NCBI GenBank assembly: GCA_050178015.1
Contig: JBFXGM010000022.1
Span: 1-64,000, forward strand
From: Gaoshiqia sp050178015
Lineage (GTDB): Bacteria > Bacteroidota > Bacteroidia > Bacteroidales > Prolixibacteraceae
DNA: 64,000 nucleotides
Reading direction: 5' to 3'
In this document: one piece after another, positions 46,145-54,745 of the stretch
Layout of the letters: each line of letters begins with the position of its first letter
How positions within the stretch are numbered: position 1 is the first letter of the stretch
The notes under the pieces: model-generated
What the model was told of the DNA's origin: nothing
The model's database searches: none
What the model saw: only the letters and a program-made list of their open reading frames with translations
Program-made: the position numbers and the translations under genes

Positions 46145-47866
46145 ATGAAACAAAAATATATAATTGTGGCGTTGGCCATGCTTCTTTTCTCCGGTTGCTC
46201 AGATTTCCTTGAACCAGATATTCGTTCCAGTGAATCGACAGCTGGTTTTTATGCGACCTCTACTGGTTTTGAAAGTTTAACCAATGCAGCCTACTCTTCT
46301 CTCAGAGATATGTACAATATGCAACCGCTGCTGTTCTCTGCAGGAACTGATATTTATGGTGATGGTAAGTCTCAGGGAGTTATTATGAACCATTATACGG
46401 CCCTGAGAGCAACCGAAGGTATCATTCAAACCTTCTATCAGAATTGCTACAGAGGTATTCAATTAGCCAATAGTGTCATTGCCTACGGTGAAACTACCGC
46501 AGAATCCAGTGTTCGGAAGCAATATATCGATGAAGCTCGTTTTATTCGCGCTTGGTCTTATTTTCAGCTGGTTCAGCAATTTGGGGAGGTGGCTTTAAAT
46601 ACCCAGATGTTCGATTATGCTGAAATGAGCCACGAGCGGACCGATATCGGAACGATTTATTCCTTCATTATTGATGAGTTCACGTATCTCATTTCCGGGA
46701 ATTCCTCTTTACTCGATCGGAGTGCTTCAGGTGTGGGTCGCGCCAATAAGCGGGCAGCTGCTTTTTTCCTAGCCAAAGCCTACCTTACCCGTGCCTGGTT
46801 AAACGGACAGGATTATGAATCACTGGAGGAGAATATTGCTCAATCATCTGATTTCACAAATGCTGCAACTTATGCGCTGCAGGCTATCAACTCCGAAGTC
46901 CCGTCTTTATCTATCGAGGATGCTTTTGACTTTGCAAAAGAAAGCAATGATGAAATATTCTGGTCTGTCCAGTTCGATTTTTCGGCAGTAGAAGATCCAT
47001 CCGGCGATGGCAGTTATCAGCAAGCACAATTTGGCGCCTATTTGGGAGGTTCTGAGAATGCCCGAAATAAGGCTATCGATGGTAATTTGTCTCCTTTTTT
47101 AAGGTTGCATCAACTCTATGATAAAGGCGATGGAAGGTATGAGCAGACTTTCATGCAAGAATTTCACACCTGGTATTTTGACTACTATACCAATCCAACC
47201 ACATCTCCGATTAAAATATATTATGCACCTGCTTGGGCTAGTGATGACGATATTGCAGCCTGGCAGGCTGATGATCCATATGGACTGAAAGCAAATACCT
47301 TGATTTCGAAGACAATTGCCAACGGTGGCATTGCTCCATCCAATGGGGCACCAGAAACTTATTTCAACAGAAGAAATATGGACTTCGGTGTACCTTGCAT
47401 CAAGAAATTTGATGATTATTCAGAAACCTCCTTAAGCAATCGCAGTAGCACCTGTAGTATGCATGATGTTGTTGTTGCACGTTTGGGTGAGGCCTACCTG
47501 ATTGCTGCTGAGGCTTATGTAATGTCGGGACAGCCGGACAAAGCAGCCAACATGATTACAGCGCTTCGCTCACGCCCCGGAACGATCAAAACAGGTTTTG
47601 AAACCGTAATGACTGTGTCAGCCGACGATATGACCATCGATTTCATCCTTGATGAAAGGGCCCGCGAAATGGCAGGTGAATATGTGCGCTGGACTGATTT
47701 AAAACGTACACATAAATTGGTTGAATATGTTACAACCTTCAATGAAGATGGAATCAGTGAAGCTGATCTGAAAGGCGACGACGGAAATTACAAATTTTTG
47801 CGCCCGATACCGCAAACCGCCATTGACAGGAACCAAGCTGATGTAAATCAAAATCCTGGTTATTAA
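46145..47866 (+). CDS. SusD/RagB-family lipoprotein (pectin PUL 2)
   Basis: 573 aa. Lipobox LFSGC gives Cys18, followed by SDFLEPDIRSSESTAGFYAT. TPR-type helices (EARFIRAWSYFQLVQQFGEV, LGEAYLIAAEAYVMSGQPDK) and the C-terminal module ILDERAREMAGEYVRWTDLK with FLRPIPQTAIDRNQADVNQN identify the family. It lies 19 bp after susC. The gene itself is fully intact although its receptor partner carries a leader stop codon. A strong terminator follows. Confidence 0.93.
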   Translation: MKQKYIIVALAMLLFSGCSDFLEPDIRSSESTAGFYATSTGFESLTNAAYSSLRDMYNMQPLLFSAGTDIYGDGKSQGVIMNHYTALRATEGIIQTFYQNCYRGIQLANSVIAYGETTAESSVRKQYIDEARFIRAWSYFQLVQQFGEVALNTQMFDYAEMSHERTDIGTIYSFIIDEFTYLISGNSSLLDRSASGVGRANKRAAAFFLAKAYLTRAWLNGQDYESLEENIAQSSDFTNAATYALQAINSEVPSLSIEDAFDFAKESNDEIFWSVQFDFSAVEDPSGDGSYQQAQFGAYLGGSENARNKAIDGNLSPFLRLHQLYDKGDGRYEQTFMQEFHTWYFDYYTNPTTSPIKIYYAPAWASDDDIAAWQADDPYGLKANTLISKTIANGGIAPSNGAPETYFNRRNMDFGVPCIKKFDDYSETSLSNRSSTCSMHDVVVARLGEAYLIAAEAYVMSGQPDKAANMITALRSRPGTIKTGFETVMTVSADDMTIDFILDERAREMAGEYVRWTDLKRTHKLVEYVTTFNEDGISEADLKGDDGNYKFLRPIPQTAIDRNQADVNQNPGY

Positions 47867-47873
47867 TATTCAT

Positions 47874-47943
47874 AATCCACAGATTTCAGCCGGGCCTGTC
47901 TTATATTGACAGTGGACTGCTGAAATTTGTGGATTTTTTTTTA
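47874..47943 (+). terminator. Strong intrinsic terminator after susD
   Basis: AATCCACAgATTTCAGC pairs with GCTGAAATtTGTGGATT. An inner hairpin CTGTC/GACAG sits in the loop and eight or more T follow. It separates susCD from the GH28-GH43 pair, so the enzymes are probably expressed at lower level or from their own promoter. Confidence 0.9.
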
Positions 47944-47964
47944 TAAACTACAAGTGTACGAAGC

Positions 47965-49371
47965 ATGAAAATCACAAATTTACTAGTTCTGGTGATCCTT
48001 TTCGTTTCATCCCATTTGCTGGCCCAACCAGATAAGTATGCCTGGGAGGAAAGCTATCCACTCATTCAGCAACACATTCAAGTACCCGTTTTTAAAAATC
48101 GCACCTATAACATCGTTGACTTTGGAGCTGTATCCAATGATACCTCTGTGTTGAATCATGAAGCCATTAACCGGGCAATTGCCATTTGCAGCCTGAACGG
48201 AGGCGGAACTGTTTTGGTTCCTCCGGGTACCTGGCATACCGGTCCCATCACGATGAAAAGCCAGGTCAATCTGCACCTGGACGACCGGGCCACCTTATTA
48301 TTTACCACCGATACAAAATACTTTCCGGTTGTTTTAACTCGCTGGGAAGGAGTTGATTGCTACAATTTGCAACCCCTGATTTATGCTTATGGCGAAAAGG
48401 ACATTGCCATAACCGGCAAGGGAACCATCGATGGAGGAGCCGAAAATGAAAATTGGTGGAAAAAATGTGGTTCACCCCGTTTTGGATGGGAAGAAGGGGA
48501 CATCTCTCAGCGTACAGGAAGACCAAAATTGCTGCAATGGGCCAACGACAAAGTACCGGTAAGCCAGCGTGTTTTGACTGCCGAAGACGGCATGAGACCG
48601 CAACTCCTAAACTTTTATTTGTGTAAAAATATTCTAATTGAAGGTGTAACATTGCTTCGTTCTCCTTTTTGGGTAATTCATCCGCTGCTTTGCGAGAATC
48701 TAACCATTCGCGGTGTAAAAATGATTAATGATGGGCCGAATGGAGATGGTTGTGACCCGGAATCCTGTAAAAATGTTCTGATAGAGGATTGTTTTTTCAA
48801 CACCGGAGATGATTGCATCGCCATTAAATCGGGTCGAAATAACGATGGTCGGCGTTGGGCTGTTCCCAGCGAAAATATCATTGTTCGTAATTGTGAAATG
48901 AAGAATGGGCATGGAGGGGTGGTCATCGGAAGTGAAATTTCAGGCGGGTATAAAAACCTTTTTGTCGAAAATTGTCAAATGGATAGTCCTGAATTGGACA
49001 GGGTTATCCGCATAAAAACCAACACTCTAAGGGGGGGTATCATTGAGAATGTCTATGTTCGTAATATTGAAGTGGGGCAATGCAAAATAGCAGTGGTTAG
49101 TGTAAACTTATTATACGAACCCAGAGAAATCGGTGAACGCTCTTTTGTACCTACTGTCAGAAATATTTTTGTTGAGGACGTTAACTGCCAAAAAACTCAA
49201 TACGGAATCTATTTGAATGGGATAGAGGATCAATCTAATATCATTGGCATTCATATTAAAAACTCAAGCTTTTCGAATGTTGAGAAAGGAAATTTCGTTA
49301 ATGGAAAGGTTGATGACATCCATTTTGACAACCTGAAAATAAACGGTCGAAATATAACCAAACTAAAATAA
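47965..49371 (+). CDS. GH28 polygalacturonase family hydrolase
   Basis: 468 aa with signal peptide (LLVLVILFVSSHLLAQP). N-terminal beta-helix start: YNIVDFGAVSNDTSVLNHEA. All four GH28 motifs are present: NGDGCDPESC near residue 257, NTGDDCIAIKSG near 280 (catalytic Asp pair), GHGGVVIGSE near 314, and RVIRIKTN near 348. The family hydrolyses alpha-1,4-galacturonan; the extended GRNNDGRRWAVPSE loop suggests an exo-acting subgroup, which is inference. Paired with the GH43 gene 68 bp downstream. It contrasts with the divergent GH28-like protein at 18711-20261. Confidence 0.93.
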   Translation: MKITNLLVLVILFVSSHLLAQPDKYAWEESYPLIQQHIQVPVFKNRTYNIVDFGAVSNDTSVLNHEAINRAIAICSLNGGGTVLVPPGTWHTGPITMKSQVNLHLDDRATLLFTTDTKYFPVVLTRWEGVDCYNLQPLIYAYGEKDIAITGKGTIDGGAENENWWKKCGSPRFGWEEGDISQRTGRPKLLQWANDKVPVSQRVLTAEDGMRPQLLNFYLCKNILIEGVTLLRSPFWVIHPLLCENLTIRGVKMINDGPNGDGCDPESCKNVLIEDCFFNTGDDCIAIKSGRNNDGRRWAVPSENIIVRNCEMKNGHGGVVIGSEISGGYKNLFVENCQMDSPELDRVIRIKTNTLRGGIIENVYVRNIEVGQCKIAVVSVNLLYEPREIGERSFVPTVRNIFVEDVNCQKTQYGIYLNGIEDQSNIIGIHIKNSSFSNVEKGNFVNGKVDDIHFDNLKINGRNITKLK

Positions 49372-49439
49372 GCTACCAGCTATTGCAAATCTTGAAAAAT
49401 ACAACTCTGTTTCTCGTATTTTCTAATAAAGCAACCTTT

Positions 49440-50987
49440 ATGAAATTATCGATTCGTCTTTTGTTTATCTGGATTACACTGGCAGTACCAGACCAGGTAA
49501 ATGGCCAGACAAAATCTGCTTGGGGCGACCAGGGAAACGGCACCTACATCAATCCAGTGCTAAACGCCGACTATTCTGATCCGGATGTTATTCGGGTTGG
49601 AGAAGATTATTATATGGTTTGCTCTGAATTTCATTTTATGGGCATGCCGGTATTGCATTCCAAGGACCTTGTAAACTGGACAATCATTGGCCAAGTTTAC
49701 GACCGTTTTGAATTTGATCCGGCCTACAGCTCAAACAATCGTTATGCGGGAGGGAGCTGGGCGCCTGCTATCCGGTTTCACCAAGGCAGATTCTGGGTGT
49801 ATTTCTGCACTCCGAAAGAAGGACTTTTCATGTCAACGGCCCAATATCCCGAAGGCCCATGGGAGCCTTTGGTACAAGTTTCGGCCACTGCCGGCTGGGA
49901 AGATCCCTGTCCGTTTTGGGATGATAACGGGCAAGCCTACCTGGGACGCAGCAAAGTTGGAGCAGGACCCATCATCATTCACAAAATGAGCGCTGACGGA
50001 AAGACGCTGCTCGACGACGGAGTAACGGTTTATACCGGGCCAGTTGCCGAAGGAACAAAAATCCATCAGCTGAATGGCTATTATTACTTGAGCATCCCGG
50101 AAGGCGGCGTTGAACAGGGCTGGCAAACCATGCTCAGGTCGAGAAATATTTACGGACCCTACGAAAAGAAAGTGGTATTGGAAACCGGATCTACTGCCAT
50201 CAATGGTCCCCATCAGGGATCTTTGGTTGAAACGCCCGAAGGAGAATGGTGGTTCCTGCATTTTCAGTCTGTCCCGGCAATTGGACGGGTCGTACATCTT
50301 CAGCCCATGTATTGGCATGACAACTGGCCTGTTATCGGTGTCGATCTGGATCGAAACGGAATTGGCGAACCAGTATATGTGTGGAAAAAACCTGCTGTTT
50401 CGGATGAATCCACCATCATGAAACCACAATGTTCTGATGATTTTGAATCGGAAACGTTAGGCCTACAATGGGCCTGGAACCACAATCCGCTTGATTCGGC
50501 GTGGTCGCTCAGTAAGCTTCCCGGAAAGCTGATTTTCGAAGCGCATTATGCACCTGGATTTCTGCAGGCAAAAAATACAATTACCCAAAAAGTGATGGGA
50601 AACAATGGCAAAGCAACAGTTCGACTGAATGGAAGTCAGTTTGCGGAGGGTCAGGTTGCCGGACTGTGTTTGATGGCTAAGGAATTCGCCTTGATTGGCC
50701 TTGAAAAAAAGAAAGATGGGATTTATATTTTCACTGATATTGGCGGATTGAAAGAAGAAAAGAAGGTCAACCGTTATGATGTTGAATTGAAACTTGTTAT
50801 CAGTTCTGTTCCCAAACAAAACCAATTGTTTTACAGTATCGATGGTCAGAAATTCATTCCCATCGGAGATAAGTTTAATATTTTAAGCGGTAATTGGAAA
50901 GGCCCAAAAGTCGGATTATTTTCCTTCAATAAGGAGCAGATTGGAGGATCAGCTGTCTTTGATGACTTTGTTTACTCATTCGATTAA
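49440..50987 (+). CDS. GH43 glycosidase with C-terminal beta-sandwich, paralog of 24924-26465
   Basis: About 515 aa from ATG 49440, which begins a normal signal peptide (IRLLFIWITLAVPDQVNGQT); an upstream TTG at 49383 adds 19 unconvincing residues. Catalytic motifs match those of the other GH43: NADYSDPDVIRVGEDYYM, WEDPCPFWDDNGQAYL and GPVAEGTKI. The C-terminal sandwich ends in AVFDDFVYSFD. Long blocks are identical between the two paralogs, so they derive from a duplication or from transfer between PULs. Probable alpha-L-arabinofuranosidase or beta-xylosidase acting on pectic side chains. Confidence 0.9.
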   Translation: MKLSIRLLFIWITLAVPDQVNGQTKSAWGDQGNGTYINPVLNADYSDPDVIRVGEDYYMVCSEFHFMGMPVLHSKDLVNWTIIGQVYDRFEFDPAYSSNNRYAGGSWAPAIRFHQGRFWVYFCTPKEGLFMSTAQYPEGPWEPLVQVSATAGWEDPCPFWDDNGQAYLGRSKVGAGPIIIHKMSADGKTLLDDGVTVYTGPVAEGTKIHQLNGYYYLSIPEGGVEQGWQTMLRSRNIYGPYEKKVVLETGSTAINGPHQGSLVETPEGEWWFLHFQSVPAIGRVVHLQPMYWHDNWPVIGVDLDRNGIGEPVYVWKKPAVSDESTIMKPQCSDDFESETLGLQWAWNHNPLDSAWSLSKLPGKLIFEAHYAPGFLQAKNTITQKVMGNNGKATVRLNGSQFAEGQVAGLCLMAKEFALIGLEKKKDGIYIFTDIGGLKEEKKVNRYDVELKLVISSVPKQNQLFYSIDGQKFIPIGDKFNILSGNWKGPKVGLFSFNKEQIGGSAVFDDFVYSFD

Positions 50988-51028
50988 TAAGATTACAATT
51001 CAAAGACATAAAGTGCAACCCGGCAATA

Positions 51029-51057
51029 ATGCCTCATCTACAAACGAGGCCATGTTT
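51029..51057 (+). terminator. Probable terminator after GH43
   Basis: ATGCCTC and GAGGCcAT form a short stem followed by gttttat, 41 bp after the GH43 stop. It separates the PUL from katG. Confidence 0.55.
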
Positions 51058-51174
51058 TATAATCTAGCACATCGAGTTTTAAAATACTATCATAGATAAC
51101 ATCTATCAAAAAATCAATTCGATACGAAAACCTTTTGCCCGATTTCCTGTAAAAGAAAGAAAAAATTTTGCAGT

Positions 51175-53415
51175 ATGGACAAAGACAAAAATCAAACAAA
51201 TCCCTCAGCTAAGAGCGCCGGTATGGAAAGTAAGTGCCCGGTTACCGGTCACACGATGACAAAAAGCGCTGGTGGTGGCACGTCTAATCGCGATTGGTGG
51301 CCAAATATGTTGAACCTGGGCATCCTGCGTCAACACTCCTCGTTGTCCAACCCCATGGGCGGAAAATTCAACTATGCCGAAGCGTTTAAAACACTCGATC
51401 TGAAGGCTGTAAAGCAAGACCTCTTCGAGCTGATGAAAAACTCCCAGGGCTGGTGGCCTGCCGATTACGGGCACTACGGTCCGTTATTCATCCGGATGGC
51501 CTGGCACAGTGCGGGAACCTACCGCATCCACGATGGACGCGGCGGCGGTGGCTCCGGGAGCCAGCGTTTTGCACCGCTCAATAGCTGGCCCGACAATGCC
51601 AACCTCGACAAGGCGCGTCTGTTGCTCTGGCCCGTCAAACAAAAATACGGGCGGAAAATATCGTGGGCCGATCTGATGATTCTTGCCGGAAACTGCGCCC
51701 TGGAGTCGATGGGCTTCAAAACCTTCGGATTTGCCGGAGGGCGTGAGGATATCTGGGAGCCGGAAGAAGATGTTTATTGGGGCTCGGAAGCCGAGTGGCT
51801 GGGAGACAAACGCTATTCCGGCGATCGCGAGCTCGAGAACCCGCTCGCTGCTGTTCAGATGGGGCTCATTTATGTGAACCCGGAAGGTCCGAATGGCAAT
51901 CCCGACCCGATAGCGGCTGCCAAAGACATTCGCGAGACCTTCCGCCGCATGGCGATGAACGACGAAGAAACCGTGGCGCTTATCGCCGGTGGACACACCT
52001 TTGGCAAAACACACGGCGCAGCCGATCCCGGCAAGTACGTAGGCCCCGAACCGGCAGCTGCATCCATTGAAGAACAAGGCCTGGGCTGGAAAAATACCTT
52101 CGGCAGCGGCAAAGGCGCCGACACGATTACTAGCGGCCTCGAGGGCGCTTGGACCACGACGCCCACCAAGTGGAGCAACAACTTTTTGTGGAACCTGTTC
52201 GGTTACGAGTGGGAATTGACCAAAAGCCCGGCCGGGGCCCATCAGTGGAAGCCAAAGCATGATATGGGCGCCGGTACGGTACCCGATGCACACGACCCCT
52301 CGAAAAAGCACGCTCCATTCATGCTGACCACCGACCTGGCCCTGCGATTTGATCCGGCCTATGAGAAGATTTCAAGACGGTTCCTGGAGAATCCGGATGA
52401 ATTTGCGGATGCCTTTGCTAAGGCATGGTTCAAACTGACCCACCGCGACATGGGGCCAAAGGTACGTTACCTCGGCCCGGAAGTACCCTCGGAAGACTTG
52501 ATCTGGCAGGATCCCATTCCACCGGTAACGCACGACCTGATCGATGAGCAGGATGTTGCGGCGCTGAAAAAGCAAATACTCGGTTCAGGCTTGTCTGTTT
52601 CCCAGCTAGTATCTGTTGCCTGGGCATCTGCGTCAACCTTCCGCGGCTCCGACAAAAGGGGCGGGGCAAATGGTGCGCGTATTCGCCTGGCACCCCAGAA
52701 ATATTGGGAAGTGAATAACCCGACTCAGGCGGCAAAAGTTTTGGAGACACTTGAGGGTATCCAGGCGACATTCAATAAGGCACAGTCGGGCGGCAAACAG
52801 GTTTCACTGGCCGACCTGATCGTTTTGGGCGGATGCGCCGCTGTGGAGAAAGGCGCGAAGGACGCCGGTTTTGATGTGACGGTGCCTTTCACCCCGGGCC
52901 GTGCCGATGCCCTGCAGGAGCAAACCGATGTGGAAGCCTTCGCCGTCCTTGAACCGCTTGCCGATGGGTTCCGTAATTACATGAAGTACAAATACCTGGC
53001 TACCGCAGAGGAAATGCTGGTTGACCGCGCTCAACTGCTGACGCTGACCGCACCCGAGATGACTGTTCTTCTGGGTGGCCTGCGAGTGCTGAATACGAAC
53101 TTCGATCAGTCCGCGCTCGGCGTTTTCACCGACCGTCCGGAAACGCTTACCAACGATTTCTTTGTCAACCTGCTGGATATGGGAACCACCTGGAAGGCAA
53201 CTTCGGAGTCGCAGGAGGTATTTGAAGGTCGCGAACGCAAAACAGGCGAACTCAAGTGGACCGGCACCCGCGTTGATCTCATCTTCGGGTCGAACTCGGA
53301 ACTCCGTGCCCTGGCCGAAGTTTACGCTTGTGCCGACAGTCAGGAGAAGTTTGTGCAGGACTTTGCAGCTGCCTGGAGCAAGGTGATGAACCTCGATCGT
53401 TTTGGCCTGTCCTGA
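51175..53415 (+). CDS. katG: Catalase-peroxidase
   Basis: 746 aa, the usual length for KatG. Distal heme side: IRMAWHSAGTYR with Arg107, Trp110 and His111. The Tyr of the Met-Tyr-Trp adduct lies in GLIYVNPEGP (about residue 232), the Met in RRMAMNDEETVAL (about 258), and the proximal His in AGGHTFGKTHG (about 273). The second, degenerate peroxidase half begins near PVTHDLIDEQDVAALKKQIL. The enzyme breaks down hydrogen peroxide and also has peroxidase activity. It is cytoplasmic. Codon use looks more GC-rich than in the PUL genes to its left. No regulator gene is adjacent, and it is followed by a terminator. Confidence 0.97.
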   Translation: MDKDKNQTNPSAKSAGMESKCPVTGHTMTKSAGGGTSNRDWWPNMLNLGILRQHSSLSNPMGGKFNYAEAFKTLDLKAVKQDLFELMKNSQGWWPADYGHYGPLFIRMAWHSAGTYRIHDGRGGGGSGSQRFAPLNSWPDNANLDKARLLLWPVKQKYGRKISWADLMILAGNCALESMGFKTFGFAGGREDIWEPEEDVYWGSEAEWLGDKRYSGDRELENPLAAVQMGLIYVNPEGPNGNPDPIAAAKDIRETFRRMAMNDEETVALIAGGHTFGKTHGAADPGKYVGPEPAAASIEEQGLGWKNTFGSGKGADTITSGLEGAWTTTPTKWSNNFLWNLFGYEWELTKSPAGAHQWKPKHDMGAGTVPDAHDPSKKHAPFMLTTDLALRFDPAYEKISRRFLENPDEFADAFAKAWFKLTHRDMGPKVRYLGPEVPSEDLIWQDPIPPVTHDLIDEQDVAALKKQILGSGLSVSQLVSVAWASASTFRGSDKRGGANGARIRLAPQKYWEVNNPTQAAKVLETLEGIQATFNKAQSGGKQVSLADLIVLGGCAAVEKGAKDAGFDVTVPFTPGRADALQEQTDVEAFAVLEPLADGFRNYMKYKYLATAEEMLVDRAQLLTLTAPEMTVLLGGLRVLNTNFDQSALGVFTDRPETLTNDFFVNLLDMGTTWKATSESQEVFEGRERKTGELKWTGTRVDLIFGSNSELRALAEVYACADSQEKFVQDFAAAWSKVMNLDRFGLS

Positions 53416-53451
53416 TTTCGGAGCTTTTTGAAATAGAATTTATAGGCATTG

Positions 53452-53486
53452 AAAAGGTGTTCCGACAACGGGGCGCCTTTTCTTTT
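53452..53486 (+). terminator. Terminator after katG
   Basis: AAAAGGTGTTCC pairs with GGGGCGCCTTTT, including G-U pairs, around gacaac, and is followed by more T. It lies 36 bp after the katG stop. Confidence 0.8.
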
Positions 53487-53761
53487 CCACTTTATGCAGC
53501 CCAACGAACTATCGGACGAGAAAAGAACAGGACACAGATGACACGGATTTATTTTGATCGTTATGATTTAATGTGTAATCCTTTGCACTGGCATTTCCCT
53601 TCACCGATCCGCGCAGATGGCCCCTGCGGGCTTGAAGAATGGGGCGCTGTGCACCGACACGGGTGGTGCGGTTTCCGAACCGCAATTTAATGAAACTGCC
53701 AGTTGGTTTGCAACTGGGAGGTCACGGCGTACCATAACTGTACGGGGCGGTGTGAATCGGA

Positions 53762-54008
53762 AATTAATAATCGGAAATATTTCCGCCAGAAACATACGGA
53801 TGGGGTGTTGCCCCAAACCCCGATCCCTTTTTTGTCTTCTTGCCCGGCTGCTGACGGGGACACCAAAAAGGACCCAAAAAAGTCAAGGCTCATTTTTATC
53901 TTCGTTCCTTCATCTGTCTGAAATCTAAGTTCAACGAGTGATTTCCTCGTTTCTCGGAACTTCTCGTTTGCACTAAGCTTTTAGTTTGATTCCGGCCTCG
54001 ATAAAAAA
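53762..54008 (-). repeat. Dispersed ~247-bp repeat, copy 2 (inverted relative to 33795-34040)
   Basis: The reverse complement aligns throughout with 33795-34040. On the minus strand a frame starting at 53893 is open here (MSLDFFGSFLVSPSAAGQED, then KKGIGVWG) but is closed by TGA in copy 1, so it is treated as non-coding. It directly abuts the truncated GIY-YIG stub. Confidence 0.85.
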
Positions 54009-54016
54009 TCGGTAGG

Positions 54017-54040
54017 TAGAACATAGACATGGTAAGTCAT
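54017..54040 (-). pseudogene. Truncated GIY-YIG gene stub (first 8 codons)
   Basis: ATG at 54040 begins MTYHVYVL, identical to the start of the GIY-YIG gene at 54470. It is preceded by the same ~50-nt leader (accaagatga ... ctccttttttttatcagcca). After eight codons it runs into the dispersed repeat (end 54008). So a further cassette copy once continued here and was cut by rearrangement or insertion. Confidence 0.75.
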
Positions 54041-54089
54041 TGGCTGATAAAAAAAAGGAGAATTTATCTTTCAAAACATTTTCATCTTG

Positions 54090-54150
54090 GTAGCGGGAAT
54101 GCGACTCGAACGTGCGTCCGGCCTTTGCCGGATAGGAGCCCAACGAGCTA
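54090..54150 (-). repeat. tRNA-fMet fragment E, downstream of the GIY-YIG gene
   Basis: Minus strand: TAGCTCGTTGGGCTC (D-arm and anticodon 5' arm of tRNA-fMet), then CTATCCGGCAAAGGCCGGAC (hairpin CCGGC/GCCGG), then GCACGTTCGAGTCG (T-arm) and the acceptor 3' strand ending CCCGCTA. The 5' acceptor strand is missing, so it cannot make a tRNA. Its first three bases, TAG, are the stop codon of the GIY-YIG frame. Confidence 0.8.
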
Positions 54151-54470
54151 TCGTGAAAGGAGTATCTTTCGGATGAAATCCCTTCCGTGGTGAGATTTCA
54201 AAGCCTTCTCTCGATTTAAGGCATCAGCNNNNNNNNNNNNNNNNNNNNNNNNNNNNNNNNNNNNNNNNNNNNNNNNNNNNNNNNNNNNNNNNNNNNNNNN
54301 NNNNNNNNNNNNNNNNNNNNNNNNNNNNTGAGGCTCCAGGGGCGAAAGTTTTTTGTCCAGCCTTTTGGCAGGTGGTTATGGGCAAATACCCGTTTCTCAA
54401 GATCACTGGTCATGCCCACATAGATCTTGTCGAACTTTTCGGAATATAAGACATAGACATGGTAAGTCAT
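54148..54470 (-). CDS. GIY-YIG nuclease family protein, interrupted by a 100-N assembly gap
   Basis: N-terminal 47 residues: MTYHVYVLYSEKFDKIYVGM, then TSDLEKRVFAHNHLPKGWTK and NFRPWSL, with the GIY strand (HVYVL), YIG strand (IYVG) and the catalytic Arg (LEKRVFAHN). After the gap, 26 residues to the stop: ADALNREKALKSHHGRDFIR, then KILLSR. These are the usual C-terminus of small (~85 aa) GIY-YIG proteins. With typical spacing only about 12 residues are missing, i.e. ~35-40 nt rather than 100, or else the gap hides extra cassette copies. GIY-YIG domains nick or cut DNA. The gene lies between two tRNA-fMet fragments. Confidence 0.8.
54229..54328. other. Assembly gap (100 N)
   Basis: Exactly 100 N, a standard placeholder, inside the GIY-YIG gene. 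Flanks encode the N- and C-terminal parts of the same small protein, so the break is best explained by near-identical tandem copies that the assembler could not resolve. Confidence 0.95.
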
Positions 54471-54520
54471 TGGCTGATAATAAAAAAGGAGAGTTGAACT
54501 TTCAAACTTTCTTCATCTTG

Positions 54521-54583
54521 GTAGCGGGGACACGACTAGAATGTGCGTCCGGCCTTTGCCGGATAGGAGCCCAACGGGCTACC
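54521..54583 (-). repeat. tRNA-fMet fragment D, upstream of the GIY-YIG gene
   Basis: Minus strand: GGTAGCCCGTTGGGCTC, then CTATCCGGCAAAGGCCGGAC, then GCACATTCTAGTCGTG and CCCCGCTACC. Same structure as fragment E (54090-54150) with a few substitutions. The acceptor 3' strand matches the intact tRNA-fMet exactly (GTGTCCCCGCTA). It is followed by the ~50-nt leader and the GIY-YIG ATG. Confidence 0.8.
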
Positions 54584-54596
54584 AAAAAAATGACAA

Positions 54597-54628
54597 TAAA
54601 AAAGGAGAACCAATTGCTTGATTCTCCT
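54597..54628 (-). terminator. Terminator of tRNA-fMet
   Basis: Minus strand: GGAGAA pairs with TTCTCC around tcaagcaattgg, followed by TTTTTT. It lies 7 nt after the tRNA 3' end. Its tail (CTCCTTTTTTATT) recurs in the leader in front of each GIY-YIG start, so the cassette seems to contain a copy of the tRNA 3' end plus terminator tail. Confidence 0.85.
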
Positions 54629-54634
54629 TCACTG

Positions 54635-54707
<73 letters not shown>

Positions 54708-54745
54708 ATATATTTTTAATGTCTCTAGTCAAAATTTAAATGAAC

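Noticed and set aside
51134..51170. Promoter-like TTTG and AAATTTTG before katG
   Set aside because: Spacing is 25 bp and the second element ends only 4 bp before the ATG, so it does not fit the consensus arrangement.
53687..53893. A 68-codon minus-strand frame in the dispersed repeat (MSLDFFGSFLVSPSAAGQED...)
   Set aside because: The same frame is stopped after six codons in the other copy of the repeat, so it is not conserved as a protein.
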